This document shows, piece after piece, positions 1 to 12,000 of a DNA stretch of 64,000 nt (within the stretch, counting starts at the first letter, position 1; every line of letters starts with the position of its first letter). The stretch is from Polychytrium aggregatum. Taxonomy: Eukaryota; Chytridiomycota; Chytridiomycetes; Polychytriales. Below the pieces are notes generated by a model. It did no database searches and had not been told where the DNA came from. It saw only the letters and a program-made list of their open reading frames with translations. Both the position numbers and the translations under genes were made by a program. Location: positions 1 through 64,000 of the forward strand of contig NW_026516322.1 in NCBI RefSeq assembly GCF_025602895.1, given 5' to 3'.

Positions 1-2576
1 GCCTTCTATCCCTTCCGAAAATCCATCGTCACGGCAGCTGGTGACGACGGCATCGTGTCTGTCTGGGACATCAACCATTCAAAGCCCCGCTCGATCGCAA
101 GATTGATCCGCACAACGGTCCCATCCGGGCCATCGCCTTCTCTCCAGTCAACAAGATGATGTTTGTTACCGTAGGCATGGACAAGAAAATCAAGATGAGC
201 GATTTCCTGGCAAAGAGGTAATTTGTGTCACTAGACATCCTGGGCATCCTGGGCATCCTGGGCATCCTGGATATGCTCGATATGCTGGACACGCTGGATA
301 TGCTGGGCTATTCGTACCGGCACGGAGATGGTTGAGCCCCCAGCTTCACCATTCCGACTTTATGGGGCGGCTCTCCATCGTCCGCGAGAGCCTGTCCTGC
401 TTACTGACGACCACACATCCTGCCTCAGTGGCGCGCCTCCTGTTGTCGAGTATCAGGCAGAAAGTGGCCTGACCTCCGTAGCGATCTCGGGCGCAAACCA
501 GGTTGCTGTCGGAACGACGCAAGGTTGGTTCACAAGTGTTCCCGGAGGCAGTCGTGCCACGCCCAGCTTTGGCGACCTGTTGTCGTCTCGAACCACATCG
601 GCGGCCTGAGCTTTGGATCACGTTGCTTACATGCCACTGTCGTTGTAGGGCGAGTGTTGATCTACGACATCCGCTACAAGGGATTGCTTTGCAGCTTCAC
701 TCCCAACGATGGCGAACCTGTCCATCAGCTTGCCTTTTGCCCCAAGCCCGTGAGTAGCTGCACACCGAGAGAGAAAGCGCTTGCTTGACCATATCCTCCG
801 CGCTGTCAAAACCAGTCTTTGCTCACCCATCGAGCGACTCCGCCAGAGCTCCAACAAGGACCTGCCCGCATATCTCCAGCCCATCCGAAGCAACAGCAGC
901 CACGAGCTGTCGGAGCACCAGACCGCACAACCCTCGACGCTCCCACAAGCCGGCTTGAGTCCAGGCGTTGGCGGCGAAGTCGTCCGTAATGAGCCGTACA
1001 CCCCCGTTACGAAGCAAAAGAACTTTATGGAAATGTTCAGTCCCGTCAACCCTAAAAGTAAGCACATACACAGCTGGGTCAGGATAGTGCACTATCCTGC
1101 GCCGAGAAGGCACGCTGCTGGGTCTTTCATCAGCACCATCACCATTTTTTGTTTTTGCGATCCATCGATCATGACGCTGAGCTGTCGCGATTGCCTTGGC
1201 CAACAGTCGACAAGTTCGAGCCTGGGAAGCAAACGGACCAAGTAGATGTTAGTCCCACACCAAAGCCCGCAGGAGTCGCTCTGTACGATGGCGACACCGA
1301 TAGAGAGCAAGCCCCGCCTGCAGTCGCGGATCCCCGTGAGTGCTTGTGACTTTGAGATCTGCGTCGCTGAGGAGTGCGTATCCTGAGCATACCACAAGCG
1401 GCCTCACACTCTATATTACTCTGCGTTCATAACAACGGGCCATCAAACGAATGCGTATCTTGCAGTCAATGCCATGTTTTCGCCCGCCAACCCGCGCCGA
1501 GCCTCCAAAGCTGCCGAGCCGCGAAAGTCTCTCGTCCATTCTCATTCGGCACAAACTTTGGGCGAGCGTGGCCAGGGCTCGAGCTCGAACTCGGTGAGTA
1601 CACCTTCCCAGAGGCGACTCAGCACCGGCAATCGCCTCGAGGACGGACGGGACAACGGATTTGCACACGCGGACTCCGATATGCACCAACGGCTGCCCAC
1701 GGACGAGGCCCAAGTCCCCCACGATCCTCGAGAGACAGACATGCAGTCGCTTGGCTCGAGGTTGTCGGCTTCTCGAGCGGTGAACGCCTCATCTCTCGGC
1801 GCCCTCAACGAAAGGGGCCCGCGAAAGGATGCAAATGCAGGGCTTCCTGTGTCGCTCCCCGCAGTGGCGTCGTCGCCTGCAGTCTCCACAGTCGATCCGA
1901 TCTCAGAGTCTGGCACTCGATCGGCCGAACCTAGGACTCTGTCAAATCCTCTGCAATATACAGAGGCCAGGCCACGGGGCTCAGATGCCTCGCCAGCGGC
2001 AACTCTACGCGATCCAGTGCAACATCTCAAGTCTGACATCATGCAGAGGCTGGAAGAACGGGTCGCTGTCAACGACGGTCGGCAAGGGGACGAAAGGACT
2101 GCATCCCGCCAGCAAATCTCGGGCCCGCAGACAACCAAGGAAGGCACGGTGCTGTCCTTCAGCTCGCAGATCCTCGAGAACGTGATCGAGGACTGTCTCC
2201 AAAGCTTCCGGGTCCAGATCAAGCAGGACCTCCAGAACATGCATCTTGATATGCTGGATCAATTTCGAAGCCAGCAGGTGAGTCTAGGATTGGCGGGATG
2301 CAAGAGCGTGCAAGAAATGCTCTGGAGTCCGCGAAGTAGCTCGAAGGGGAGAGGGCATGTCATTGCATGGCATGGCATGGCATGGCATGGCATGGCATGG
2401 CATGGTATCATGACATCGCACTGGCCGTATTTACTGAGTTTGCGAATGTCGTCTTGATGGAACCACAGCGGGAGCTGGAGAAGATGATGATGAAGTACTC
2501 GGGTGTGCAGGCGTTGATTGCCGAGAATGAGCGGCTGCGACGGGAGAACGAGCGCCTTAAATGTGATTACTTGTAG
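1..2576 (+). CDS. NEDD1: NEDD1-like WD40 protein, gamma-tubulin ring complex recruiter (5' end outside window)
   Basis: NEDD1 (GCP-WD) brings gamma-tubulin ring complexes to centrosomes, spindles or basal bodies. The first bases encode WD40 blades ending in SVWDIN, then a blade with FVTVGMDKKI, a NEDD1-like phrase. Further exons give LTSVAISGANQVAVGTTQG joined to RVLIYDIRYKG (splice near 529/651), then a Ser/Pro-rich linker. The C-terminus from about 2150 is a coiled coil (NMHLDMLDQFRSQQ, then a leucine-zipper-like run ending KCDYL) that corresponds to the gamma-tubulin-binding end of animal NEDD1. The last intron runs 2278-2468 (GTGAGT...CAG), the final exon is 2469-2576, and the stop is TAG. 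Another 5' splice site is at 750 (GTGAGT). The frame shifts by one base near 75-98 within the first WD blade without an evident intron, so either the assembly has an indel there or the copy is damaged. Several internal exon borders are only approximate. Confidence 0.82.
235..308. repeat. 9-bp tandem repeat in a NEDD1 intron
   Basis: Three to four copies of a CTGGGCATC unit are followed by degenerate ATGCTGGAT-type units. The array lies between a WD40 exon ending at GTAATT (about 222) and the next exon, so it is intronic. Confidence 0.8.
2363..2406. repeat. 5/10-bp tandem repeat (TGGCA) in the last NEDD1 intron
   Basis: About eight to nine copies of a CATGG/TGGCA unit lie inside the intron 2278-2468. 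The open frames it creates (MAWHG repeats) are not coding. Confidence 0.85.
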
Positions 2577-2683
2577 CTTCTGCCTGGATTGTGTAATCAA
2601 CCCGCTCCAGCCTGCGCTCGCTCTCATGCCAAGAACACCTGCGTACACAGTTGTGGTCCGTGTTCATATGGCATCTCACGACG

Positions 2684-2764
2684 AATGCCCGATGCAAATG
2701 CCCGATGCAAATGCCCGATGCAAATGCCCGATGCAAATGCCCGATGCAAATGCCCGATGCAATT
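2684..2764. repeat. 13-bp tandem array containing the ATGCAAAT octamer
   Basis: About six near-perfect copies of a 13-bp unit (AATGCCCGATGCA) lie between the NEDD1 stop (2576) and the VMA6 start (2952). Each unit junction contains ATGCAAAT. Because it lies upstream of VMA6 it could hold repeated protein-binding sites, but that is inference. Confidence 0.85.
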
Positions 2765-2951
2765 CACATCCTTGCCAGCGGGGTTTTGGGCAGGGCGCCA
2801 GTCGCACAGGGCAAGGGTTGCGGGCGCGGGGTTGCAAGCTCCAGGGCCCTCGGCGCTGCTCCTTCGCCTCCATCGCCGAATCTGCTTGTTCACATCTCGC
2901 CGCAGCCAACAGCCAGAGCCAAACACATCAGCACCACGAACATCTGACGCA

Positions 2952-5323
2952 ATGGGAAGGTGGGTTTGCTGTGCGCAGGGGAATGGCACCCGCAAGCGGC
3001 GCCATCCAGTTGATCTCGAGATGGCTGCTGTAGCTCTGTCAAGACGCAGGGCCCTGGATTATCGCACCAAGGACCGCCATAGCTCCCCACTCTCTCGCAC
3101 ACCCGCATACGAACCAGCACGGGTTGCTGACCGTCGGGGCCGGTCGCTCGGCCATGACACCATCCCGCCAATGTGTCCCTCTCATCCTCCAGCCTGGGAC
3201 CGCTCTATTTCAACACCGAGAATGGATATCTCGAGGGCATTCTCCGGGGTTTCAAAGCTGGCGTGCTGACCCAGAGCAACTACCTCAACTTGACTCAGTG
3301 CGAGACTCTGGATGGTACCGTCGTCGCTTCGCTTGTGCCCCTCTCGGCTCGGCCGCTATCTGTCGATGCTGTGCTATGCGTTGCGCGTGCATCTGCTGCT
3401 CGCAATCTTGCCGTCCGCGGCTGGGCTGGACCGGGCTGCGGTTGGTCTGCGGCTTGACGACGCGCAAGATCGGAGGGCGCAAAGCGGTTTGCATCTCGGC
3501 TTGCCTATCCCACGCATCCGACTGGTCGCTGCCGTATGCCTCGCCGCTCACCTTACCGCTCTCGTTTCTGTTGTGGCCGAACCCGGGCTCCTCGTGTTTG
3601 GTTGCGCATCGTCTGTGTCGGGCCTCGCTGGGGTGACGGACGGAACAACATTGCCCCCAGATCTCAAGCTCCAGCTGGCATCCACCGACTATGGCAACTT
3701 TCTGCAAAACGAGCCTTCGCCCCTGGCCACTGCCACGATCGCCGAGAAGGCCCGCGACAAGCTGGTCCAGGAGTTTGAGTATCTGAGAAACAATGCCGTC
3801 AGCCCGCTTGCCGACTTCCTGGACTACATCACGTAAGGACGAGCGCCGCGTCCGCCATTTCCTTGCTTATTTCTTTTGCTCCCTCGCCGCCTGGTCGTAT
3901 TCACCCTCGAGGGTCGCGTGGTGCGAATATCCTGGTCTCGTCCGCAAGACGGATGATCAGCCCAATGATTTTGTTCGCAGGAGGGTGGGTGCTCACGCGT
4001 TTGCGCCGACCGGATACGATGATGATAATCATATCTGCTCTCTTGCCCGCTCCTTGAACTCGAATTTACTCCTCCTGCGCTGCTTGCCGCCGACACGGGT
4101 ATTCGGTCCGACTCCCTTCCGACTTGCATCCGACTCGGGACTCCAAGTTACGGCTACATGATCGACAATGTCATCCTCTTGATCACCGGCACGATCCACG
4201 AACGCGACACACAGGAGCTGCTTGAGCGATGCCACCCGCTCGGCATGTTTGACTCGATCGCGGCGCTGTGCGTCGCCACCAATGTCGCCGAGCTCTTCAA
4301 CACCGTGTTGGTGGAGACGCCCATCGGTAAGGATTGGAGGGCTGCCCTCGGTAGAACACGCTTCCTGGAGGCCATGGACCATCCAGGAGTCATCAGCGCC
4401 GCCCTTCTGCTATCGACTCGCTCATGGTCTCACTCCCGCCTCGACTTCATCCACAAGCCCCTTACTTTGAAAAGTGCCTCTCGGCCGCGGATTTGGATGA
4501 TATGAACATCGAGATCATCCGAAACACCCTCTACAAGGCGTACCTGGAGGACTTTTACGGATTCTGCCAGAGCCTTGGCGGAGCCACGGCGGATGTTATG
4601 AACGAGCTTTTGGAGGTGAGATGGAAGAGCATCATGGCTGTTGCGTCCGTCGGTGGATACCCAGACTTTAGCAGCCACTTCATGGCTGAGTCTACCCAGA
4701 TGACATGCGATCCGCGTTGCCGTCACTGGAGGCGTAGGTGTGATGATTTGGGCATGCCCCATCTCACAAAGGTGCGCGTGGTGGATATGTCATCCATTCA
4801 GTTCGAGGCGGACCGCCGTGTCATCAACATCACCATCAACTCGTTCAATACCGAGCTGTCGAAAGATGACCGATCCAAGCTTTTCCCAAGCCTTGGCAAG
4901 CTCTATCCCGAGGGCCACACCAAGCTCGCTCGTGTCGACGACATCGACCAAGTCCGGATCATCGTCGAAGCACACATGGTAACTACGGCAAACTCTGCAC
5001 CGCAACTGTAATCCGTTCTCGGAATCAGCATGACGATCATCGCCGTTTCTGATTCCACCACTGTGTCCCCCCCCCTAACACCTGCGCAGGAGTACCGCCC
5101 ATTCTTTGACATCCCTGTGGGATCGGACAAGTCGCTGGAAGACAAATTTTTCGAGCACGAGGTTCATCTGAACAAGAAATCGTTCGTGCAGCAGTTCCAC
5201 TACGGCGTGTTCTATTCGTACCTGAAGCTCAAGGAACAAGAGATCCGCAACATTGTCTGGATTGCCGAGTGCATCAGCCAGCACCAGAAGGAACGCATCG
5301 CCAACTACATCCCGCTATTTTAG
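2952..5323 (+). CDS. VMA6: V-type proton ATPase subunit d (V0 sector)
   Basis: Subunit d is a peripheral stalk-side subunit of the vacuolar H+-ATPase V0 sector and couples the rotor ring to the central stalk. My model is join(2952..2959, 3193..3314, 3661..3832, 4148..4326, 4458..4615, 4802..4978, 5090..5323), 1050 nt or 349 codons plus stop. This is close to the usual 345-351 residues of the family. Every splice phase closes. Family hallmarks are all present: [12 protein letters not shown] at the N-terminus, [54 protein letters not shown] and a C-terminus ending NYIPLF. The first exon is only ATGGGAAG. It was chosen because the frame beginning SLGPLYF has no ATG of its own and meets a stop upstream, and because the join gives MGSLGPLYF. 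Introns are 112-346 nt. Confidence 0.93.
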
Positions 5324-5561
5324 TCAGCTCGGATCAAGGGAAGATCGAGGAAGGATCGAGAAAAGATCGAATGAGCAGGCTGAGCTGCCGTCGTTATTTT
5401 GCTTTCTGGTGGTATCAAGCCATGGATGTTGTTGTACAGGCTGTTCGGCACCAAACTGGACTGAGCCCCGTTTGCGTTTATTGCGTTTTTTGCAGCAATC
5501 ATTGCGTTCAGTACAGTGATCTGCAGGCCCCGGTTGGCAGGCGTGTGATTGTTACTCGTCC

Positions 5562-5646
5562 TGGTTGGTTTCGGGGGGCACAGTCTTGAATACACCCGGT
5601 CGATCTCCTGTGACGACGATCGGCTGGCATTGATGTCTCGATGCGG
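5562..5646 (-). pseudogene. Fanzor (TnpB-like) C-terminal relic, antisense
   Basis: Read on the minus strand, this stretch matches the C-terminal coding end of the truncated Fanzor at 26606-27343. The RDINA motif around the third RuvC aspartate is present. About 24 nt is then missing, followed by a stretch of about 35 nt that appears identical to the part encoding GDRPGVFKTV. Similarity fades into the run of CCAACC after it. No open frame of useful length remains. It is a fragment of the same family as the copy 21 kb away. Confidence 0.72.
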
Positions 5647-7417
5647 GAGTGCGGTGCATTCATTCAACTATCTGTTCTGACTGCAGATCAAAGCCAGCCA
5701 TTCGAAGAGCAGCCTCACCATCACTCGGGGCCGGGGCGTTTGGTGTCGGTGCTGGGACAACGAAATGCAACGTCCGCCATCGGACGAGCAGAGGGGCGGA
5801 TCATGCATGACCCTGTGCGTCCTGGGCCGCTCTGCAAGGGCGGCCGTGAGTCACCGAATGAGTCAACAGTCATACGAAGTGGCTCGTGGCTGTCGGTTTT
5901 GGCGGTCGGGCCGTCCAGCAAGCGCGCCGAGGGACACCATGGACCCACGATGTTGCCGTTGTCCGCGCGATGCCTGCCCTGTGTCGAGGTGTGCAAATCC
6001 ATGGGGGGTACCGCGCTGGGCCTGAACGTGCATGGCCACGATGTCTGTTTTCAGCGGCGGCCGACTTCACAGCGCCGCCGCTGGAGCCAAACGAGAAACG
6101 ACACAAAACGACAGAGCGCCGGAGCCGAATGAGGCACGGTGCGAGGCGAGCGGATGTCGGACAAGCGGCACCTGGCGCAAAACAACCAAGTCCGATGCGG
6201 GTGGGTGAGACGGGGGATCAGAGGCCGTGCCACCAGGCGGTCACGGCGCCTTGCTGACGAGCACGGCCTTGTGAGGCCAGTCGGTGGTACACAGATCCCG
6301 TGAGAGAGAGGCCATTGCCAACTTCTTGTTTGAGAGCGCGCCGGATGAACCAGAGCCAAGAACACAGGCCGCGGCGATGTCGCCTCGCGTCGATCCATGG
6401 GGCCGGTGGCGGCACTTGGAAGCGGTTTCGGCAGAGGCAGCAAATTGCAGAGGGGCCCTGCTGGCAGGGAGCACTTGGCGGGAATCGCGGCGGAAGAGGC
6501 GGCGGCGGCGGTGGTGGTGGTGGTGGTGGAGCAGGAGCCAGAGGCGATGTGGTGGGATCACCGACCCGGCAGAGACATGGGTTTCAACCAAGTCCGAATG
6601 CCGACGGCGATTGTGCAGAGCCAGGCGAGCGAGCGGCAAGCAAGTCGCGATGTGGTGCATTCCCAGTAGTCAGGGTGATCTGTGCCGGGGCGTCGGCGAA
6701 GAGACAGCGGCCGAGAGATGGCGGGCGCTGGGTTGGACAACAGGGTGAACCGCCAGCGAGGGCCAGAGAAGCAGCGAGCCAAGATTCATCATTTGCGCAT
6801 ACGCGATGGCGTGAGAAGCAGGATGTTGCCAGCGGGTGTCGCCGATACATCAGTCGGCGATGGGGCAAGAGCCGGGAACGCAATCCGAATTGACTGAGAG
6901 ATACATTTGCAATCCGGGCGATTACACGCCCTGGGCGCAAACGATCCGTCCATCCCGAGGATCGCGCGGCAAAGGGGGACAAGCAAGGGCTTTGCCACGG
7001 CACTTTGGGAGCCATCCGGTGGCAGCGGGTTGCTGGGAACCAGTACAGAGAGGCCTCGCGCGTGGCGCCAGCGGACGAACAGCGACCGTTTGCAACGACA
7101 ACCAGTGACCTGCTGGGGGCAATCCCGATGGCACCGTGGCCTCGCTTTGGATTGCAGATCAAATCAACAGCCATGAAGGATGGAGCAACGAGGTAATGCG
7201 CTGACGCCGCCGCTTTTGCGACGGCTGTGGATGTGCCAATTGGCAACAGAGCCGAGGAAGCCAGAGCGATGGCAAATCGATGTTGGGCTTGCTGGAAGCG
7301 AGAATCTGGGACAGGAGGACGGGACCAAACCATCAAAGAGCTGCCCCCCGCCCTGCATACGCCGGACGGGGCGACGAGTTCGACGACGAGCCGCGAGCTA
7401 ACGCGAAGGGTATATAG
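5647..7417. other. No gene recognised
   Basis: GC-rich sequence follows the VMA6 3' region and the small Fanzor relic. It holds a short GGC/GGT-rich run near 6490-6530 and several overlapping frames on both strands, none with family similarity or convincing splice structure. The unseen first exon of the downstream velvet gene probably lies in its right part, since the intron before 7418 ends ATATAG. Confidence 0.5.
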
Positions 7418-8953
7418 AGAATACATACTCAAGGTCGTCCAGCAACCCAAGAGGGCAAGATGCTGCGGCTGGGGACGAAACTCGGATCTGCGGCCGATAG
7501 ATCCGCCAACGATTCTTCAACTCTTCGTCAGAACCCCTGACGGATCAATCTTGAAAAGGTCAAGACCATTTTGGTGCCTTCGGTGACGCTGCTGGTTGCC
7601 GGTGCTGGGCGTTGGTGTCTGCTCCCGCATGTGCGTTGCGTTGATACTTGGTTGGGGATATTGCAGTTGCCTCGCCGTCCGTCCTCGTCGTCCGTCTTCG
7701 CTGTTCGTTCCTGTGTGCTGCTGTTGCCGATCCATCTCGATCCCTCCGAGTCTTGTTGAGGGCAGCGGCGTGTGTCGAGTCCATCGAGGATTGTGATGGT
7801 TCTCCTTCCTGCTTGCAACTGTTCCTGCTTGCGATTGTTCCTGCTGTGTCCTGCGACTCTGGTGCTCACCTCCATGGCCCTTGCGGCCCAGTCCGTCGCC
7901 TGGCTTGGCTGAGAAAGCGGCTGCCGGCTGCCTGCGACCCTGGTCGTCTGGACGATTTGCATCTGCATGATTTGCGTCGGCATCTTCTGCGTTTGCATGA
8001 TTTGCATCTTCTGCCTCGGACCGAGGCCATCCGACCACCCACCCTGGTCTCGACTGCGTGTGCCGCTCGACCACCTCGACCGAATGGCTTGGACTTGGCC
8101 TTCCTGCAGACGGACTGTCTGGCTCTCTTGCACCGTCGAACGCATCGTCGAGCGCGGCTTCATCAGCTGCGCGAACAACGATTCTTCGACCGCCTGGGTT
8201 CTCTTGGCTGTCGTGGTCGACGATCGACACGGCAGAATCGACACGGCAGAATCGACACGGCAGAATCGACACCTTGCTGATGGCAAGGACAGATATCATC
8301 ACAGTCAGCACGGAAATCATCGTCAACGGCACAGTCATGGCCAGGATCACCGACGCTGCAAGTGCATCCAAGTCACTTCCCTGTCTCATCGGCAAGGCTC
8401 GTTGCGAACCATAACCCCCGCCGACATTGCCTCGTCCCCGATTCGCTTGCATCTGCCGCACCGGCCACCGCACTTGCTGCTGGTCCTCGCCTCGTCTGCA
8501 ACGACAGCTGCTCGCTGCTTGTTCGCTGCTTGCTCGCGATATGTGCCTTGCCGTTGGTCGTCGATGTGCCCTCCAGTCGCAGCATTCGAGCTGTGGCATC
8601 GAGCCGGGCCGCCAATGCAGCAAGCATCAATCCAAGCAAGCGCAACATCGGTGCATCGTCGGTGCATCGTCGGCATGGCATTGATGCGACCAGGAGCAGA
8701 TGCCGGGGATCGGTGCACCACGAACTCGACACGGCGGGAACTCGATATCCCACCAACAGCTCGATATCCCACCAACAGTCGAATATGCCACCAACAGTCA
8801 AATATGCCCAACAGCAGCCAGAAGCGAGTGAGCAATCGGCTGGTCGCCACAGGATGCCCACAATATCCGGCACCAGCCACAATCCAAAGACAACATAGAC
8901 AGCAATCGACAGACGGCCACTGTGTCGGAGACACACTGCCGAACAACAACAAT

Positions 8954-9045
<92 letters not shown>

Positions 9046-12000
9046 CCCCGGCACGCTTGATCAAAACGGAATCGGCAGCAACCACGACGATCCAGATGCC
9101 TCGACGCAACTTTCCTCCGCTTGACGATGCGTCTGTCGATGGGCCGGATGCTCCAATTCGAATGGCTGTTTCGGAGAACCTGGTCGCTGGATATCGGCGA
9201 GCAACGATGCCGTGATGAAGCCGTGACGATGCCGTGACGATGCCGTGACGATGCTGCGACAGACTCGCTGACACCTGTGACTGATCCGGCGATGCCCGAA
9301 ACCGATCGGTTGACGATCAAGATCGAGCTACCGACATCCCAGCAGAGAACCAGGCCATCAAAGCAGCCGATCATTGTCCAAGAGAGTCGGGTGTCTGCCG
9401 TCCAAGGTGGTCGAGTCGAGGCAGGTCAAGCGGTCGAAGCTGGTTGGCACCAAGTGTCCATTCAATCGAGCCCCTGCAAGCCAGGACGGCATCGGGAATC
9501 GAAGGGCCCAGGGCTGGCTGGCCGTGTGGGATCATCGAGCTCGGTCGCCTGTGGAAACAGCAGCACCGAGTTGATCGGCACGAGACAGGAGACATGCGAC
9601 GAGGCCGCAAGGAACCGGGGGTGCGACGGACACCCAGGAGTCGGTGCTGATGCTGATACCGATGCCTGCCGATGCCTGCTGATGCCTGTTGATGCCTGTT
9701 GATGCCGTGGACGTTGGATCCGTTGTGCCGAGACCCGTTCGTCCCTCCATTCCTTCCACATTTCATTCATTCATTTCTTCCTTCCACCCCCTCCATTTCT
9801 TTCATTTCTTCGATTCCATTCGTTCCTTCATTCCTTCCTTCCTTCCTTCCATTTCTTCTTCCTTCCGTGCTTCATTCTTTCGTCCTTGCCACATCGCCCG
9901 CACCAGTCGAGTCCCCACATCACCGCCGACACCATCGACACCCCATCGGCACCACCCACCACACCCACTGCGATATCCTGCCTCCTGCCTCGCTCCCAAC
10001 GGCCCTCCTCCTCCTTGCATTCACATACCTCGTCAATGTGGATTGCACATCGGGCCGGCTGCTTGCTGCATGCATTCCTGCCTGGCTCGTTCGACCAACC
10101 AGCCGTCGTTCTTCGCCAGCAATCTTGGTCGTGTCGACCGGCCTGGTGCTGCATCGGCGATCATGGCATTCTGTTTGTCATCTCTGATGTCCCCTTGGCA
10201 ATCCCCGATGCTCGTTTGTCGATCCCTGGTTCTCTGTCGGCGATCCTGGTGTCCCGTTGACCCACATCTGCTTCTCGGCCACGCTTGTTGATTTGCTCCC
10301 TCCATCGGCCCTCCCTTGATTTCGACGGGTCTCTGGTCTGCGCGCCAATGTCTTGATCCACCAGCTGGTCTCTGGTGGTCTCTGGTGGTCTCTGCGAGTC
10401 TGGCTGGATCAGCGGACCGACGGCTGGCGGACTCACAGCAGCATCGGAGCCTTGTGGTGGTGTGGACTGAGGCAGCCACGACAGCGGCGGCAACAGCAGC
10501 AAACAGGAGCGGGATGGGGCGGGGTGGTGGGTGATACGATGCGATACGATACGATGCGACGGATGCGACGGATGCGATGCGACGGATGCGATGCGAGATG
10601 AGGAGAGAGAGGATGCGGCTGAATGGGAGCAGACACCACGATGGGCGAGGCGACGGTGCCGTTTTGCTGACTGGCCGACTGACCCGATTCTGCTCTCTTG
10701 TTCCCGCGCACGGATGCTCTCACCACCGGCTGGTGCAATATGCAACAACGGTCTGGATCGATCATCCGCATCGTTCGTCTGGATCGTTCGTCTGGATCGA
10801 TTGTCCATATCAACCCATCGGCGGCAACCGGAATATCAACCACAACAACCACAACCACAACAACCACAACAACCGCAACACTGCTCTGAACGGCACCATG
10901 CCTTTCTCGGACTGGCTCCTCATCTGCAACACTCGCACACCAACATCTGCACCGGATGAACTGCCTGGTCAATCCACCACGGACCCCGAATCGGCGTCTC
11001 CATCAACCACTTGTCGCATCGAACCACCCGGTTCTGATGATCCGACAACCGTCTGATACCGACACTGAATCACTAACTGCCTGATACCGACGCCACTTGC
11101 GGTTGTGTGGATCATTCGCTGCCATCTGGCATTCACCACTGGCATTCACCATCTGACATTCACCACTGACACTCACCATCTGACACTCGCCACTGACACT
11201 CACCATCTGATGTTCACCATCTGATACTGGTCACATACCGTCGACCCTGTATCGCCGCGAATCGGGTGTGCTGGTCCAACAAACGTTGGATGCACATCCA
11301 CATCGCGCTGCCGCCGACATTGCACTGATACTGGATTCATCCGACACTGGCTTGTTCTTGCGCTCATTCACTGATGTCGACAACTGGCAATGGCCAACAC
11401 CTTCACGCGAATGCAACTGGGTGTCTGCTCATGCCGATGCCGACGTGCTTGCTGATGTGCTTGCCGATGTGCTTGCCGATGTGCTTGCCGATGTGCTTGC
11501 CGATGTGCTTGCCGATGTGCCTGTCGATGTGCTTGCCGATGTGCTTGTCGATGTGCTTGTCGATGTGCCTGTCGATGTGCTTGCCGATGCCAACGAACCC
11601 CTGTTGTCTCTGGGCAACGCTCGACAACACTAACCACACCGTCATCGATGCCGGTGCTGGCCATCGCTATCACTTCCCGGCCATCGCTATCACTTCCCGG
11701 CCTCGATTCGCCTTTGCACTGTCGCCGTGCGTCTGTCTGTCTGTCTGTTGGTCGATCGGTCGGTCGGTCGTCTGCAACTCATTCCTTCCCGACTGCTTGC
11801 CGTGTCTGGCCTCGATCTGTTTGCATGCCAACCATCTGGACTGTATGCCTCGATCTGCTCCGTCCGGGCCTCGCCGACTGCTGCGACGGCTGCCTCAACT
11901 CGCTGTTTCGGTGGTCCTCAACTCGGCATGCCTGGGTCGATTCAACTCATCGCTCCGGGCACCCTCGACCAATGCCACCACGGCTGGCTCGACCGATCTG

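Noticed and set aside
8918-9225. Long poly-Ala, poly-Ser, poly-Cys and poly-Leu frames over the AGC tract
   Set aside because: Open only because the trinucleotide repeat has no stops; no domain on either side, and the region is intronic.
11374-11673. Repeated ADVLADV, CLPMCLPM and HRQAHRQA frames on both strands
   Set aside because: Product of a 12-bp minisatellite that is a multiple of three; no flanking gene structure.
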